The notes under the pieces were generated by a model. The model searched no databases. It was not told the DNA's origin and saw nothing but the letters and a program-made list of their open reading frames with translations. Shown here piece after piece: positions 1-7,984 of a stretch of DNA of 64,000 bases (its first letter is position 1; every line of letters begins with the position of its first letter). Both the position numbers and the translations under genes were made by a program. The stretch comes from Curtobacterium sp. MCJR17_020 (GTDB lineage: Bacteria; Actinomycetota; Actinomycetes; Actinomycetales; Microbacteriaceae), in assembly GCF_003234365.2 (NCBI RefSeq), contig NZ_CP126260.1, positions 3,596,001 to 3,660,000 on the forward strand. Reading direction: 5' to 3'.

Positions 1-1197
1 GCCGCCAGCTGCAAGGCCCCCGACACCCCCAGCACCGACGCGCTGAAGATCGGCACGATCCTGCCGCTCACCGGTTCGCTGGCGTACCTGAACCCGCCGG
101 CCGAGTCCGGCGTCGGCCTCGCGGTCAAGGACATCAACGCCGCGGGCGGCGTCCTCGACAAGGACGTCACCATCGACCCGGCGACGGACTCGGGCGACAG
201 CAACGACATGACCGTGTCGAGCTCGGCCGCGACGAAGCTCGTGAACGCGAAGGTCCCGGTCGCGATCGGCGCCGAGTCCTCGTCGGTCACGCTCAACGTC
301 ATCGACCAGCTCACCAGCAACTGCATCGTCGAGATCTCGCCCGCGAACACCGCGAGCGACCTCTCCGGCTACTCGTCGTACTACTACCGGACCGCTCCGC
401 CGGACTCGGTGCAGGGTTCGGCGCTCGGTCAGCTCGTGACCGGTGACGGCAACGCCAAGGTCGCGTTCCTCGTCTTCAACGACACCTACGGCACGGGCCT
501 CCGCAACTCGGTGCAGTCCGCGGTCGAGGCCTCCGGTGGCCAGGTCGTCTACGGCGGCAAGGGCGAGGGCCAGGAGTTCCCGCCCGGTCAGACCACGTTC
601 TCGTCCGAGGTGACGGCCGCACTCGCAGCCAAGCCGGACGCGATCGTCGTCCTGGCCTTCGACGAGACGAAGTCGATCATCCCGGAGCTCGTCTCGCAGG
701 GGAACACGGCGAAGATCTACATGTCCGACGGCAACACGGCCGACTACTCGAAGGACTTCGACAAGGGCACCCTGACCGGCGCCCAGGGCACCATCCCCGG
801 TGCCTCGCCGAAGGACGACTTCAAGAAGCAACTGTCCGCCTTCTACAAGGAGTCGTCGAACAAGACGCTCGCCGACTACTCGTACGCGGCGGAGTCCTAC
901 GACGCCACCGTCCTCGCAGCCCTCGCTGCGGTGAAGGGCAAGGGCACCGACTCGGGCACCATCCAGGCCAACATGGCCGCGGTCTCCGGCGCGGACGGCG
1001 GCACCGAGTGCGCCACGTTCAAGGAGTGCGTTGCACTCCTCGACGACGGCAAGGACATCCACTACACCGGCCCGTCCGGCATCGGTCCGTTCGACGACAA
1101 CAACGACCCGTCGAGCGCCTACATCGGCATCTACAAGTTCGACGGTGCCAACAAGCCCGTCTACCAGAGCGCCATCCAGGGCGCGGTCAAGAAGTAA
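1..1197 (+). CDS. ABC transporter substrate-binding lipoprotein (branched-chain amino acid/LivK type), 5' end cut
   Basis: The gene is truncated by the window edge and reads in frame from base 1 to a TAA at 1195-1197. The first visible residues are A-A-S-C, the end of a lipobox, so Cys at bases 10-12 should become the lipidated N-terminus anchored outside the membrane. The segment KIGTILPLTG, followed by repeated alternating alpha/beta blocks and a C-terminal tail ending AVKK, fits the type 1 periplasmic-binding fold of Liv-type amino-acid or amide receptors. About 395 mature residues is normal for that family. The ligand cannot be told from sequence. Permease and ATPase genes are probably upstream of the window, since nothing related follows. 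Confidence 0.85.
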   Translation, partial: AASCKAPDTPSTDALKIGTILPLTGSLAYLNPPAESGVGLAVKDINAAGGVLDKDVTIDPATDSGDSNDMTVSSSAATKLVNAKVPVAIGAESSSVTLNVIDQLTSNCIVEISPANTASDLSGYSSYYYRTAPPDSVQGSALGQLVTGDGNAKVAFLVFNDTYGTGLRNSVQSAVEASGGQVVYGGKGEGQEFPPGQTTFSSEVTAALAAKPDAIVVLAFDETKSIIPELVSQGNTAKIYMSDGNTADYSKDFDKGTLTGAQGTIPGASPKDDFKKQLSAFYKESSNKTLADYSYAAESYDATVLAALAAVKGKGTDSGTIQANMAAVSGADGGTECATFKECVALLDDGKDIHYTGPSGIGPFDDNNDPSSAYIGIYKFDGANKPVYQSAIQGAVKK

Positions 1198-1217
1198 CCA
1201 CCACTACCGGTCCCACT

Positions 1218-1261
1218 CTGGGCCCGAGTCTCGGCTTCACGGAGCCGAGACTCGGGCCCAG
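1218..1261 (+). terminator. Perfect 19-bp hairpin after the binding-protein gene
   Basis: Two arms of 19 bases (1218-1236 and 1243-1261) pair perfectly around a 6-base loop. It starts 20 bp after the stop codon of the binding-protein gene. There is no long T-run, which is usual for actinobacterial terminators. It probably ends the transcript. Confidence 0.75.
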
Positions 1262-1317
1262 CGACGTTTCTCGGTGTCGCGCACGCGAGAACTGTCGCAC
1301 ACGCCGAGACTCGGGCC
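1243..1317. repeat. Repeated GCCGAGACTCGGGCC unit
   Basis: The right arm of the preceding hairpin (GCCGAGACTCGGGCC at 1244-1258) recurs at 1303-1317. The 40 bases between the copies contain a further small inverted repeat (TCTCG at 1270-1274 against CGAGA at 1286-1290). The block looks like a composite intergenic repeat rather than a simple terminator. Confidence 0.5.
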
Positions 1318-1361
1318 AGGCGCGGCGCGGACAGACGGACTGGAGGCCCGGGGTGCGTCCG

Positions 1362-2324
1362 TCAGGCCGGCTCGGCCGGAGCAGGTGCGAGCGCTCGGCG
1401 ACGGGACGCCCGCGCGGCGGCGAACGAGTCCGCCGTCAGCACCACGAGCGCCAACCACACGATCCCGAAGCCGAACCAGCGCGCGGGCGGCATGGCCTCG
1501 TGCTGCACCACCACACCGACGAGCAGCTGCATCACGGGCGCCAGGTACTGCGTCAACCCGAGGGTCGACAGGCTCACCCGACGCGCCGAGGACGCGAAGA
1601 GCAGGAGCGGGACGGCTGTCGCCGGGCCGGTGAGCACCGTCACCAGGACGTGCACCCAGCCTTCGCTCGTGAACGTCACGCCGCCGCCGAGCCCCGTCGC
1701 GCCGAGCACGACCAGCGCCACGACCGCGATCGGCAGCAGCCACACGGTCTCGATCGTCAGACCGCTCAGCGCGTCGACGGTGCCGCCGACCCGCTTCTTC
1801 ACCAGGCCGTACAGGCCGAACGAGCAGGCGAGCACGAGCGAGATCCACGGCACCTGGCCGTAGCCCACGGCGATCACGACGACCGCCACGACGCTGATGC
1901 CGACCGCGGCCCACTGCGCCGGCCGCAGGCGTTCGCGGAGCACGACGACGCCGAGCGCGATCGTGACCAGGGGGTTGATGAAGTACCCGAGCGCGGCCTC
2001 GACGGTGTGGCCGGTCGTGGTCGCCAGGACGTACACGGTCCAGTTCACCAGGATGAGGACCGCGGCCAGGCCCATCACGGCCATCACCCGCCGCTGCGCC
2101 ATCAGGGTTCGGGTGCGGAGCCACGAGCGGGTGACGGCGATCGCCACCGCGCAGAACACCAGCCCGAAGACGATGCGCCAGGCGACGATCTCGAACGCGC
2201 CGGCCGGGGCCATCGCCGCGAAGAGCAGGGGCATGAGTCCCCAGAGCCCGTACGCGATGATCGCCTGCACCACGCCGACGGATGCCTCGCTGCGGACGGG
2301 TCGCGCGGGACTCGGTTCACTCAC
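1362..2324 (-). CDS. rarD: RarD-type EamA family transporter
   Basis: A 320-residue integral membrane protein with about ten hydrophobic segments. The N-terminal stretch around IIAYGLWGLMPLLF, followed by FEIVAWRIVFGLVF, is typical of RarD proteins in the drug/metabolite transporter superfamily. Substrate is unknown; E. coli RarD is linked to chloramphenicol tolerance only by old genetics. The gene stands alone, convergent with the binding-protein gene and downstream of groES, from which a strong hairpin separates it. The ATG start leaves a short hydrophilic N-terminus before the first helix. Confidence 0.85.
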   Translation of the reverse strand: MSEPSPARPVRSEASVGVVQAIIAYGLWGLMPLLFAAMAPAGAFEIVAWRIVFGLVFCAVAIAVTRSWLRTRTLMAQRRVMAVMGLAAVLILVNWTVYVLATTTGHTVEAALGYFINPLVTIALGVVVLRERLRPAQWAAVGISVVAVVVIAVGYGQVPWISLVLACSFGLYGLVKKRVGGTVDALSGLTIETVWLLPIAVVALVVLGATGLGGGVTFTSEGWVHVLVTVLTGPATAVPLLLFASSARRVSLSTLGLTQYLAPVMQLLVGVVVQHEAMPPARWFGFGIVWLALVVLTADSFAAARASRRRALAPAPAEPA

Positions 2325-2423
2325 GGAACCATCCTAGGAACGGCCACCGACGGGCCGGGCGTGCCACGGGCCTCCCGGTCGGAGCGCGGGCACGCGACGG
2401 ACCCGCCGGGAGCCCGCAGACGC

Positions 2424-2464
2424 ACGAACGCCCCGCCGGCCGACAGGCCGAACGGGGCGTTCGT
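2424..2464 (-). terminator. Terminator hairpin of groES
   Basis: Arms 2424-2435 and 2453-2464 form a perfect 12-bp GC-rich stem, 14 bases beyond the groES stop codon on the minus strand. Its place directly behind groES shows that groES is monocistronic here, with no groEL following. Confidence 0.8.
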
Positions 2465-2478
2465 GTGGAGTACTGGAC

Positions 2479-2775
2479 TCAGTTGACGACGACCGCGAGG
2501 ACGTCACGGGCCGACAGGACCAGCAGGTCCTCGCCCGAGTACTTGACCTCGGTTCCGCCGTACTTGGAGTAGATGACCTTGTCACCCACGGCGACGTCGA
2601 GCGGGACGCGGTTGCCGTTGTCGTCGATGCGACCGGGGCCCACGGCGACGACCTCGCCCTCCTGGGGCTTCTCCTTCGCGGTGTCGGGGATGACCAGACC
2701 GGATGCGGTGGTCTGCTCTGCCTCGACCTGGCGGATGACGATGCGATCCTCGAGCGGCTTGATGCTGACGGCCAC
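2479..2775 (-). CDS. groES: Co-chaperonin GroES
   Basis: A 98-residue cytosolic protein of the usual Hsp10 length. It opens VSIKPLEDRIVIRQ, carries the mobile-loop region around TASGLVIPDTAKEKPQEG and ends KYGGTEVKYSGEDLLVLSARDVLAVV. It forms the heptameric lid that caps GroEL during protein folding. The start is GTG at 2775 with a purine-rich AAGAGG upstream. No groEL lies beside it; in many actinobacteria groEL copies are elsewhere. Control is visible: a TTGACC/TAGAGT promoter sits between two CIRCE operators, so HrcA repression with heat induction is expected. Confidence 0.97.
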   Translation of the reverse strand: MAVSIKPLEDRIVIRQVEAEQTTASGLVIPDTAKEKPQEGEVVAVGPGRIDDNGNRVPLDVAVGDKVIYSKYGGTEVKYSGEDLLVLSARDVLAVVVN

Positions 2776-2823
2776 GGTGACCTCTTCTTTCTCGGTACGG
2801 ACTCGGTACAGATGAAAACCGGG

Positions 2824-2850
2824 TTGGCACTACGCAGAGGAGAGTGCCAA
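2824..2850 (-). promoter_or_regulatory. CIRCE operator 1 (HrcA site), promoter-proximal
   Basis: TTGGCACTA and GAGTGCCAA are separated by 9 bases, matching the CIRCE consensus TTAGCACTC-N9-GAGTGCTAA with the usual high-GC substitutions. It lies just downstream of the groES -10 box, where bound HrcA would block transcript initiation. Confidence 0.9.
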
Positions 2851-2855
2851 CGCCA

Positions 2856-2884
2856 ACTCTAGGGGGCCATTGGCACTCGGTCAA
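2856..2884 (-). promoter_or_regulatory. groES promoter
   Basis: Reading on the minus strand, TTGACC (2879-2884) and TAGAGT (2856-2861) are spaced by exactly 17 bases, a good housekeeping-sigma promoter. The -35 hexamer lies inside CIRCE 2 and the start point would fall at the edge of CIRCE 1. Confidence 0.85.
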
Positions 2885-2896
2885 TCCGAGTGCCAG
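2870..2896 (-). promoter_or_regulatory. CIRCE operator 2 (HrcA site), overlapping the -35 box
   Basis: TTGGCACTC and GAGTGCCAG flank a 9-base spacer. The -35 hexamer of the groES promoter lies within the spacer and its edges. Two full operators bracket one promoter, implying tight repression. Confidence 0.9.
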
Positions 2897-2935
2897 CACA
2901 TCAGGGGAACATCCAGCACCTGGGAGGATCGGGAC

Positions 2936-4126
2936 ATGGAAGCCGCCGAACTCGCCGCACTGCTGACCCCTGACGGGATGGCCCTGCTCGACCGTACCCC
3001 CGGCGTCTCGGACGGCGGCGAGATCGTCCGGGTGGTGTCGCGGCTCCGAGCCGAGGGGCACGACCCGCAGCTCGTCGCGGCGGTCCTGACCCAGGCCAAG
3101 CTCCGGCTCAAGGCCCGTGGCAAGTTCGGCGACTTCGCCGCGCGCATGCTCTTCACCGAGGCCGGACTCGAGCAGGCCACGCGCCTGCAGGTCGCCGCCC
3201 AGCACGCCGGGCGCTTCGCCGCGGCCGGGCTGACCCGGGTCGCCGACCTCGGGTGCGGGATCGGCGGCGACGCGATGGCGATGGCGGCCCTCGACCTCGA
3301 CGTCACGGCGGTCGACCGTGACGAGGTCACCGCGGCGGTCGCCACGCACAACCTCGCAGTGTGGCCGAACGCCCGGGTCGAACTGGGCGACGCAGCGACC
3401 TTCGACCTCGGTTCGGTGGACGGCGTCTGGATGGACCCGGCACGTCGGACGAGCGGCCACTCCGACACCCGCCGACTGGCCGACCCGGACGACTGGTCCC
3501 CCTCGCTCGACACCGTGTTCGCGGCCGCCACGCACACCCCGACCGGCGTGAAGCTCGGGCCGGGCATCGATCGCGACCTGATCCCGGACACCGCCGAGGC
3601 GCAGTGGACGTCCGTCGACCGCGAGGTCGTCGAGCTCGCGCTGTGGTTCGGGCCCCTCGCCCGGCCGGGGATCCGCCGTGCCGCCACGGTGATCGGTGCG
3701 CACGGCATCGCCGAGATGACCGGCCCGGCAGACGCCGAGGACGCCGAGGTGGGGCCGTTCGGGGCCTACCTGTACGAGCCGGACGGCGCCGTCATCCGCG
3801 CACGGCTCATCGGCGACCTCGCCCGCACCCTGGACGGCCACATGCTCTCCGACGGGATCGCGTACGTCACCTCGGACCGCGCCGCGACCACGCCCTTCGC
3901 CCAGGGCTTCCGGGTGCTCGACACCATGCCGCTCGACGTGAAGCGCCTGTCAGCGCGACTCGCCGCCGACGGCATCGGCACCGTCGAGATCAAGAAGCGA
4001 GGCGTGGACGTCGATCCTGCACAGTTCCGCAAGCGGCTGCGGCTGCGCGGGACCGGTCGCGTCACGCTCGTGCTCACCCGGCTCGAGGGCCGGCACAGCG
4101 CGATCCTGTGCGAGCGGCTCAGCTGA
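2936..4126 (+). CDS. Class I SAM-dependent methyltransferase with C-terminal THUMP-like domain
   Basis: A 396-residue protein. The motif DLGCGIGGDAMAMAA is the glycine-rich SAM-binding loop, and WMDPARR corresponds to the catalytic region seen in this family. The C-terminal ~80 residues, including FRKRLRLRGTGR, match the THUMP-like domain found in actinobacterial relatives, so an RNA substrate is plausible but unproven. I chose ATG 2936, preceded by GGGAGGA at 2922-2928. An in-frame TTG at 2870 lies inside the CIRCE operator and has no ribosome site. The gene is divergent from groES and overlaps the next gene tail-to-tail by 8 bp. Confidence 0.85.
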   Translation: MEAAELAALLTPDGMALLDRTPGVSDGGEIVRVVSRLRAEGHDPQLVAAVLTQAKLRLKARGKFGDFAARMLFTEAGLEQATRLQVAAQHAGRFAAAGLTRVADLGCGIGGDAMAMAALDLDVTAVDRDEVTAAVATHNLAVWPNARVELGDAATFDLGSVDGVWMDPARRTSGHSDTRRLADPDDWSPSLDTVFAAATHTPTGVKLGPGIDRDLIPDTAEAQWTSVDREVVELALWFGPLARPGIRRAATVIGAHGIAEMTGPADAEDAEVGPFGAYLYEPDGAVIRARLIGDLARTLDGHMLSDGIAYVTSDRAATTPFAQGFRVLDTMPLDVKRLSARLAADGIGTVEIKKRGVDVDPAQFRKRLRLRGTGRVTLVLTRLEGRHSAILCERLS

Positions 4127-4913
4127 GGAACGCGCCGGTGCCCGAGTCGTAGTCGTACGTGGGGTACGAGCTCTGGCCGATCACGCCGAGGAAGATGATG
4201 AAGGCGATCCAGATCAGCCAGATGCCGGTCATCACCCAGCCGGCGATGATGCCGGTCAGGGCGAGCGCTCGGCCGGCCTCACCGTTCTGCTTGATCTTGC
4301 GGAGCGCGACGTGGCCGAGGATCGCGCCGGCCGGGCCGAGCAGGATCGCGATGAACCACATCGGGACGGCGGCGAGACCGAACACGATCGAGAGGATCGC
4401 CAGCGTGTTCGTCTTCGGGCGCTGCGCGTAGGGCTGGTACGCCGTCGTACCGTAGGCACCCGCGGGCGCGTACGGCTGCTGCTGCGGCTGCGCGTAGGGG
4501 TTCTGGCCGCCCTGCTGCTGCGCGTACGGGTTCTGCTGGCCGTACGGGTTCTGGGCGGCGCCGTACGGGTCCTGCGGCGCCTGTGGTGCCGAGTACGGGT
4601 TCTGCTGCTGCGGAGCCGCGTACGGGTTCGACGGCTGCGGCTGGCCGTACGGGTTCGACGGCTGCTGCTGGCCGTACGGGTTGGACTGCTGCGGCTGCCC
4701 GTAGGGGTTCTGCTGCTGCGGCGCCGCGTACGGGTTCGACGGGTGCTGCTGGCCGTACGGGTTCGACTGCTGCGGCTGCTCCGGAGCCGACGGGGCCTGC
4801 GGTGCATCAGGAGCCTGCGGTGCGTCCGGTGCGGGCGTCCCGTCGGGCTGCCCGCCGTTCGTGCCGCCCGGCGTCGTCTCGCCCGGCTTCGGCCACTCGT
4901 TCTGATCGGACAC
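4119..4913 (-). CDS. DUF4190 membrane protein with Asn-Pro-Tyr repeat tail
   Basis: A 264-residue protein. The N-terminal half is disordered and rich in Gln, Pro, Tyr and Ala, with ten NPY units (NPYGQ, NPYAAP, NPYAQ variants) plus one DPYG. The C-terminal half has two hydrophobic helices; the first (LAILSIVFGLAAVPMWFIAI) opens the DUF4190 domain. The repeat tail is presumably cytosolic or surface-exposed and may act in protein interaction; function is unknown. I took GTG 4913 as start, with GAGGGG upstream, giving VSDQNEWPKPG. The GC-rich extension further upstream looks non-coding. Confidence 0.8.
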   Translation of the reverse strand: MSDQNEWPKPGETTPGGTNGGQPDGTPAPDAPQAPDAPQAPSAPEQPQQSNPYGQQHPSNPYAAPQQQNPYGQPQQSNPYGQQQPSNPYGQPQPSNPYAAPQQQNPYSAPQAPQDPYGAAQNPYGQQNPYAQQQGGQNPYAQPQQQPYAPAGAYGTTAYQPYAQRPKTNTLAILSIVFGLAAVPMWFIAILLGPAGAILGHVALRKIKQNGEAGRALALTGIIAGWVMTGIWLIWIAFIIFLGVIGQSSYPTYDYDSGTGAFLS

Positions 4914-5002
4914 CGTCCACCCCTCTCGGCGCCCGGTCTCTCCGACGCCACGTGAATCCTCCCACAGGCGCCCGAGGGCCGACCGGTCGGGGCCCGGACG
5001 GT

Positions 5003-6058
5003 TCAGACCTGGACGGTCGTCACCGGCAACGTCGAGTCGGCCGCGATCCCGAGGTCGCTCGGCGCGTGCCCCTCGGCGACCAGGCGTGCGCCGACGGCCG
5101 CGATCATGGCACCGTTGTCCGTGCACAGGTCGAACGGCGGGATCCGCAGCTGCACCCCCGCGGCGGCGCACCGCTCCTCGGCGACCTGCCGCAGCCGGGC
5201 GTTCGCGACCACACCGCCACCGAGCAGCAGTCGGTCGACGCCGGTGTCGCGGCAGGCGTTCAGGGCCTTGGTCAGCAGGACGTCGACGACGGCTTCGCGG
5301 AAGCTCGCCGCGACGTCGGCCACGGGGACCTCGCGCCCTTCGTCGCGGCAGCGCTCGACCCAGCGGGCGACGGCGGTCTTCAGCCCCGAGAACGAGAAGT
5401 CGTACCGGTGCGCGGCCAGGTCCTTCGGCAGCGTCAGGCCGCGGGGGAACCGGATTGCCTTCGGGTCGCCGTCCGCCGCGGCCCGGTCGATCTGCGGCCC
5501 ACCGGGGTACGGCAGGCCGAGCAGCCGCGCGACCTTGTCGAACGCTTCACCCGCGGCGTCGTCGATGGTCTCGCCGAGCAGTTCGACGTCGCCGACCAGG
5601 TCCTTCACGAGCAGCAGCGAGGTGTGTCCGCCGGACACCAGCAGTGCGATCGTCGGCAGCTCGATGTCACTGCCGTCCGTGCGCAGGACGTCGGCGCCGA
5701 CGTGCCCGACCAGGTGGTTCACGCCGTACAGGGGCTTGCCGGTGGCGACGGCGAGCGCCTTCGCGGCACCGACCCCGACCATGAGCGCACCCGCCAGACC
5801 CGGCCCGGCGGTGACCGCGACGGCGTCGAGTTCGTCGAGGGTGACCCCGGCCCGCTCGAGGGCCTCGTGCAACGTCGGGGTCATCGCCTCGAGGTGCGCC
5901 CGCGCGGCGACCTCGGGCACGACGCCGCCGTACCGGGCGTGCTCGTCCATGCTCGACGCGATGACGTTCGCGAGCAGGGTGCTCCCCCGCACGATGCCCA
6001 CGCCGGTCTCGTCACAGCTCGTCTCGATGCCGAGCACCAGTGGTTCAGCCACGCTCAT
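5003..6058 (-). CDS. tsaD: tRNA N6-adenosine threonylcarbamoyltransferase TsaD
   Basis: A 351-residue cytosolic enzyme that transfers the threonylcarbamoyl group to A37 of ANN-decoding tRNAs (t6A). It opens VLGIETSCDETGVGIV, the hallmark of the ASKHA fold of the Kae1/TsaD family. The metal-binding histidines are visible in NHLVGH (residues 114-119). Length matches the family. The gene overlaps the end of rimI by 14 bp, giving the operon tsaB-rimI-tsaD. TsaB, TsaD and TsaE form the modifying complex, and tsaE lies 4.8 kb away in this window. Confidence 0.97.
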   Translation of the reverse strand: MSVAEPLVLGIETSCDETGVGIVRGSTLLANVIASSMDEHARYGGVVPEVAARAHLEAMTPTLHEALERAGVTLDELDAVAVTAGPGLAGALMVGVGAAKALAVATGKPLYGVNHLVGHVGADVLRTDGSDIELPTIALLVSGGHTSLLLVKDLVGDVELLGETIDDAAGEAFDKVARLLGLPYPGGPQIDRAAADGDPKAIRFPRGLTLPKDLAAHRYDFSFSGLKTAVARWVERCRDEGREVPVADVAASFREAVVDVLLTKALNACRDTGVDRLLLGGGVVANARLRQVAEERCAAAGVQLRIPPFDLCTDNGAMIAAVGARLVAEGHAPSDLGIAADSTLPVTTVQV

Positions 6059-6614
6059 CGAGCGCCTCCTGTCCGATCGGGCCGACGGTCGACGTCGTCG
6101 GCGTCGGCGTCGGCGTCGGCGCCGCGTCTGCTGCGACCGGCAGCTCCGCTCGCATCACCCACGCGTCGACGCCGTCCGGCTGGTAGTACCGCGGCCGGGT
6201 CGCGATGTGCTCGAACCCGAAGGCCGTGTACATCGACTGCGCGACGGGGTTGTCGGCGCGGACCTCGAGGAACACCTCGCGCACACCGCGGCGACGGGCC
6301 TCGTCGAGGAGCTCCGTGAAGAGCACCCGCCCGAGTCCCTTGCCGCGCTGCTCGGCTGCGACCGCGATGGTCTGCACGTCGGCGACCGGGTTGCCCGCCA
6401 ACGAGGACAGTCCGGCGTACCCGACGACCGACGGCGCAGCCGAGTCGTCGACGGTCTCGATCACGATGTAGTACCCGTGCGGCGAGTACAGCTCGCCCGA
6501 CATCTGCGACGCCGACCAGGCGTCCGTCGGGAACGAGACGTGCTCGAGCCACATGATGTCGTCGAGGTCCTGCGGATGCGCCCGCCGCAGGCGGAGCCCG
6601 TCCGGCACCGTCAC
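6045..6614 (-). CDS. rimI: GNAT acetyltransferase RimI, ribosomal protein bS18 N-acetylase type
   Basis: A 189-residue acetyltransferase. The acetyl-CoA loop is in EQRGKGLGRVLFTELLDEA, and the C-terminal strand LEVRADNPVAQSMYTAFGFE is classic RimI. E. coli RimI acetylates ribosomal protein S18; in actinobacteria the substrate range is less certain. GTG 6614 was chosen because it overlaps the tsaB stop codon in a GTGA arrangement, implying translational coupling. A second GTG lies two codons later. The last ~20 residues are low-complexity Thr/Pro and overlap tsaD. Confidence 0.92.
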   Translation of the reverse strand: MTVPDGLRLRRAHPQDLDDIMWLEHVSFPTDAWSASQMSGELYSPHGYYIVIETVDDSAAPSVVGYAGLSSLAGNPVADVQTIAVAAEQRGKGLGRVLFTELLDEARRRGVREVFLEVRADNPVAQSMYTAFGFEHIATRPRYYQPDGVDAWVMRAELPVAADAAPTPTPTPTTSTVGPIGQEALDERG

Positions 6615-7246
6615 TGCTTCACCCGTTTCGGCGCGCCCGGCACCGTGACGTCGGGTTCCCGCAGGTAGAGGGGGGTGTCCTGGTCGAACCCCGCGCCGGA
6701 CCGCAGGCGGTCCGCGGCGAGTGATCCGAGCCTCCAAGCAGGGATGGACAGGGCCGTCACGCGGTCCCAGCCCACCGCTTCGGGCCGGGAGGCACGGATC
6801 GCCTCGTCGAGATCGGCGGGCCTGGCGAGACCCGGACCCGCAACGCGCGTGCCGGTCTGGTCGTACGCGCTCCAGTAGACCTCGCGCCGGCGAGCGTCCG
6901 TCAGGACGACGAACGGTCCGTCCCGTCGACCGTCGCGCTCGTCGGCCGCGACCGCGTCGTGGCTGACGAGCGGCAGGACGGGCACGCCGACCGCGGCGGC
7001 GAAGGTGCGGGCGGCGGCGATGCCGACGCGCAGACCGGTGAACGGGCCGGGGCCCATGCCGGCGACGACGCCCGTGACGTCCGCGCCGGTGATGCCGGCC
7101 TCGGCGAGCGCCTCGGCCAGGAACGGGCCGATCACCTCGGCGTGCCGGCGGCTGTCCTCGGTGTCACGGGTCGCGAGGGGCGTGCCGGTGGCCGGGTCGA
7201 CGACGGCCACGGACGTTCCGGCGGAGGTGTCGATGGCGAGGAGCAC
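6611..7246 (-). CDS. tsaB: t6A biosynthesis protein TsaB
   Basis: A 211-residue ASKHA-fold protein. It opens MLLAIDTSAGTSVAVVD and carries VVAGMGPGPFTGLRVGIAAA, the conserved TsaB segment. It lacks catalytic activity of its own and serves as the dimer partner that activates TsaD in t6A formation. It is the first gene of the tsaB-rimI-tsaD operon; the upstream neighbour is divergent, so the promoter must lie within about 90 bp (7247-7335). Confidence 0.95.
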   Translation of the reverse strand: MLLAIDTSAGTSVAVVDPATGTPLATRDTEDSRRHAEVIGPFLAEALAEAGITGADVTGVVAGMGPGPFTGLRVGIAAARTFAAAVGVPVLPLVSHDAVAADERDGRRDGPFVVLTDARRREVYWSAYDQTGTRVAGPGLARPADLDEAIRASRPEAVGWDRVTALSIPAWRLGSLAADRLRSGAGFDQDTPLYLREPDVTVPGAPKRVKQ

Positions 7247-7335
7247 CCGTCCATCGTAGGCGGCGCGGGGGCAGGGAGCTCCGTCGCGATCCCGCTCCCA
7301 CCGGTCGTGCGGGTGCCGGTGGCAGGCTCGGTGCC

Positions 7336-7866
7336 GTGGGGTGGATGCAGCAGAAGCCGGTCTGGGCAGCGGGCGTCGTCGTGGGCGTCGCGTTCGCCGC
7401 CGCGTGGTTCGGGTCGACCTTCCTGACCATGCCGCAACTCGGGGCCGGACCGCGAGCGCTGATCTCCCTGGCGGCCGGCGCCTTCTTCGGGGTCTTCATG
7501 GGGTCGTGGGTCGGGCGGGTCCGGCGCACACACGGCGACGTCGCGCAGCGGCCTGCGTTCGGCAGGGCGGTGCGGACCGGCACGCTGCCGCCGGATGCGG
7601 ACACCGCGGGATGGCGGCAGGCGTTGCTCGCGCGCCAGCGGCTCCACCAGCCGCTCCGGTGGACCGCGCCGGTCTCGTACGTTCCCGCGACCGCCCTCGC
7701 CGTCTGGCTCGCCGTCACCGGCCAACCGGTGTTCTGGTTCGGTGCGGCGCTCTTCGTCGCGGCGCTCGTCGCCACCGTCGTGACCACCCCGCGGGTGCTC
7801 CGCAACACGGCGACGCTGCTCGCCGAGCTCGACCGGCGCGAGGCAACACGGCGCGTCGAACAGTGA
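7336..7866 (+). CDS. Small multi-pass membrane protein of unknown function
   Basis: A 176-residue protein not assigned to a family. Two hydrophobic helices lie near the N-terminus (about residues 9-30 and 40-60), and a third and fourth near residues 107-150. A basic, Arg-rich loop separates the pairs. GTG 7336 or ATG 7345 could both start it; neither has a strong ribosome site. It is divergent from tsaB and in line with the downstream AI-2E family transporter, but the 118-bp gap argues against tight coupling. Confidence 0.65.
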   Translation: MGWMQQKPVWAAGVVVGVAFAAAWFGSTFLTMPQLGAGPRALISLAAGAFFGVFMGSWVGRVRRTHGDVAQRPAFGRAVRTGTLPPDADTAGWRQALLARQRLHQPLRWTAPVSYVPATALAVWLAVTGQPVFWFGAALFVAALVATVVTTPRVLRNTATLLAELDRREATRRVEQ

Positions 7867-7984
7867 CGAGCGGCACGCACCTCGACACCGACTGCTGACC
7901 CCGGGGGACCGGATCCGCGCGGCAGGTGCGGCCCGCCGGGTACGGTCGTGCGGGTCCCGTCGGCACCAACCGGAAGACCCCGCC

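Noticed and set aside
4430..4800. Regular short repeats that might suggest a CRISPR array
   Set aside because: Period is about 15-30 bases without unique spacers, and it translates in frame to NPYGQ units of a real protein.
4583..6319. A 578-codon plus-strand frame
   Set aside because: It runs antisense to the DUF4190 gene and tsaD and has no recognisable domain.
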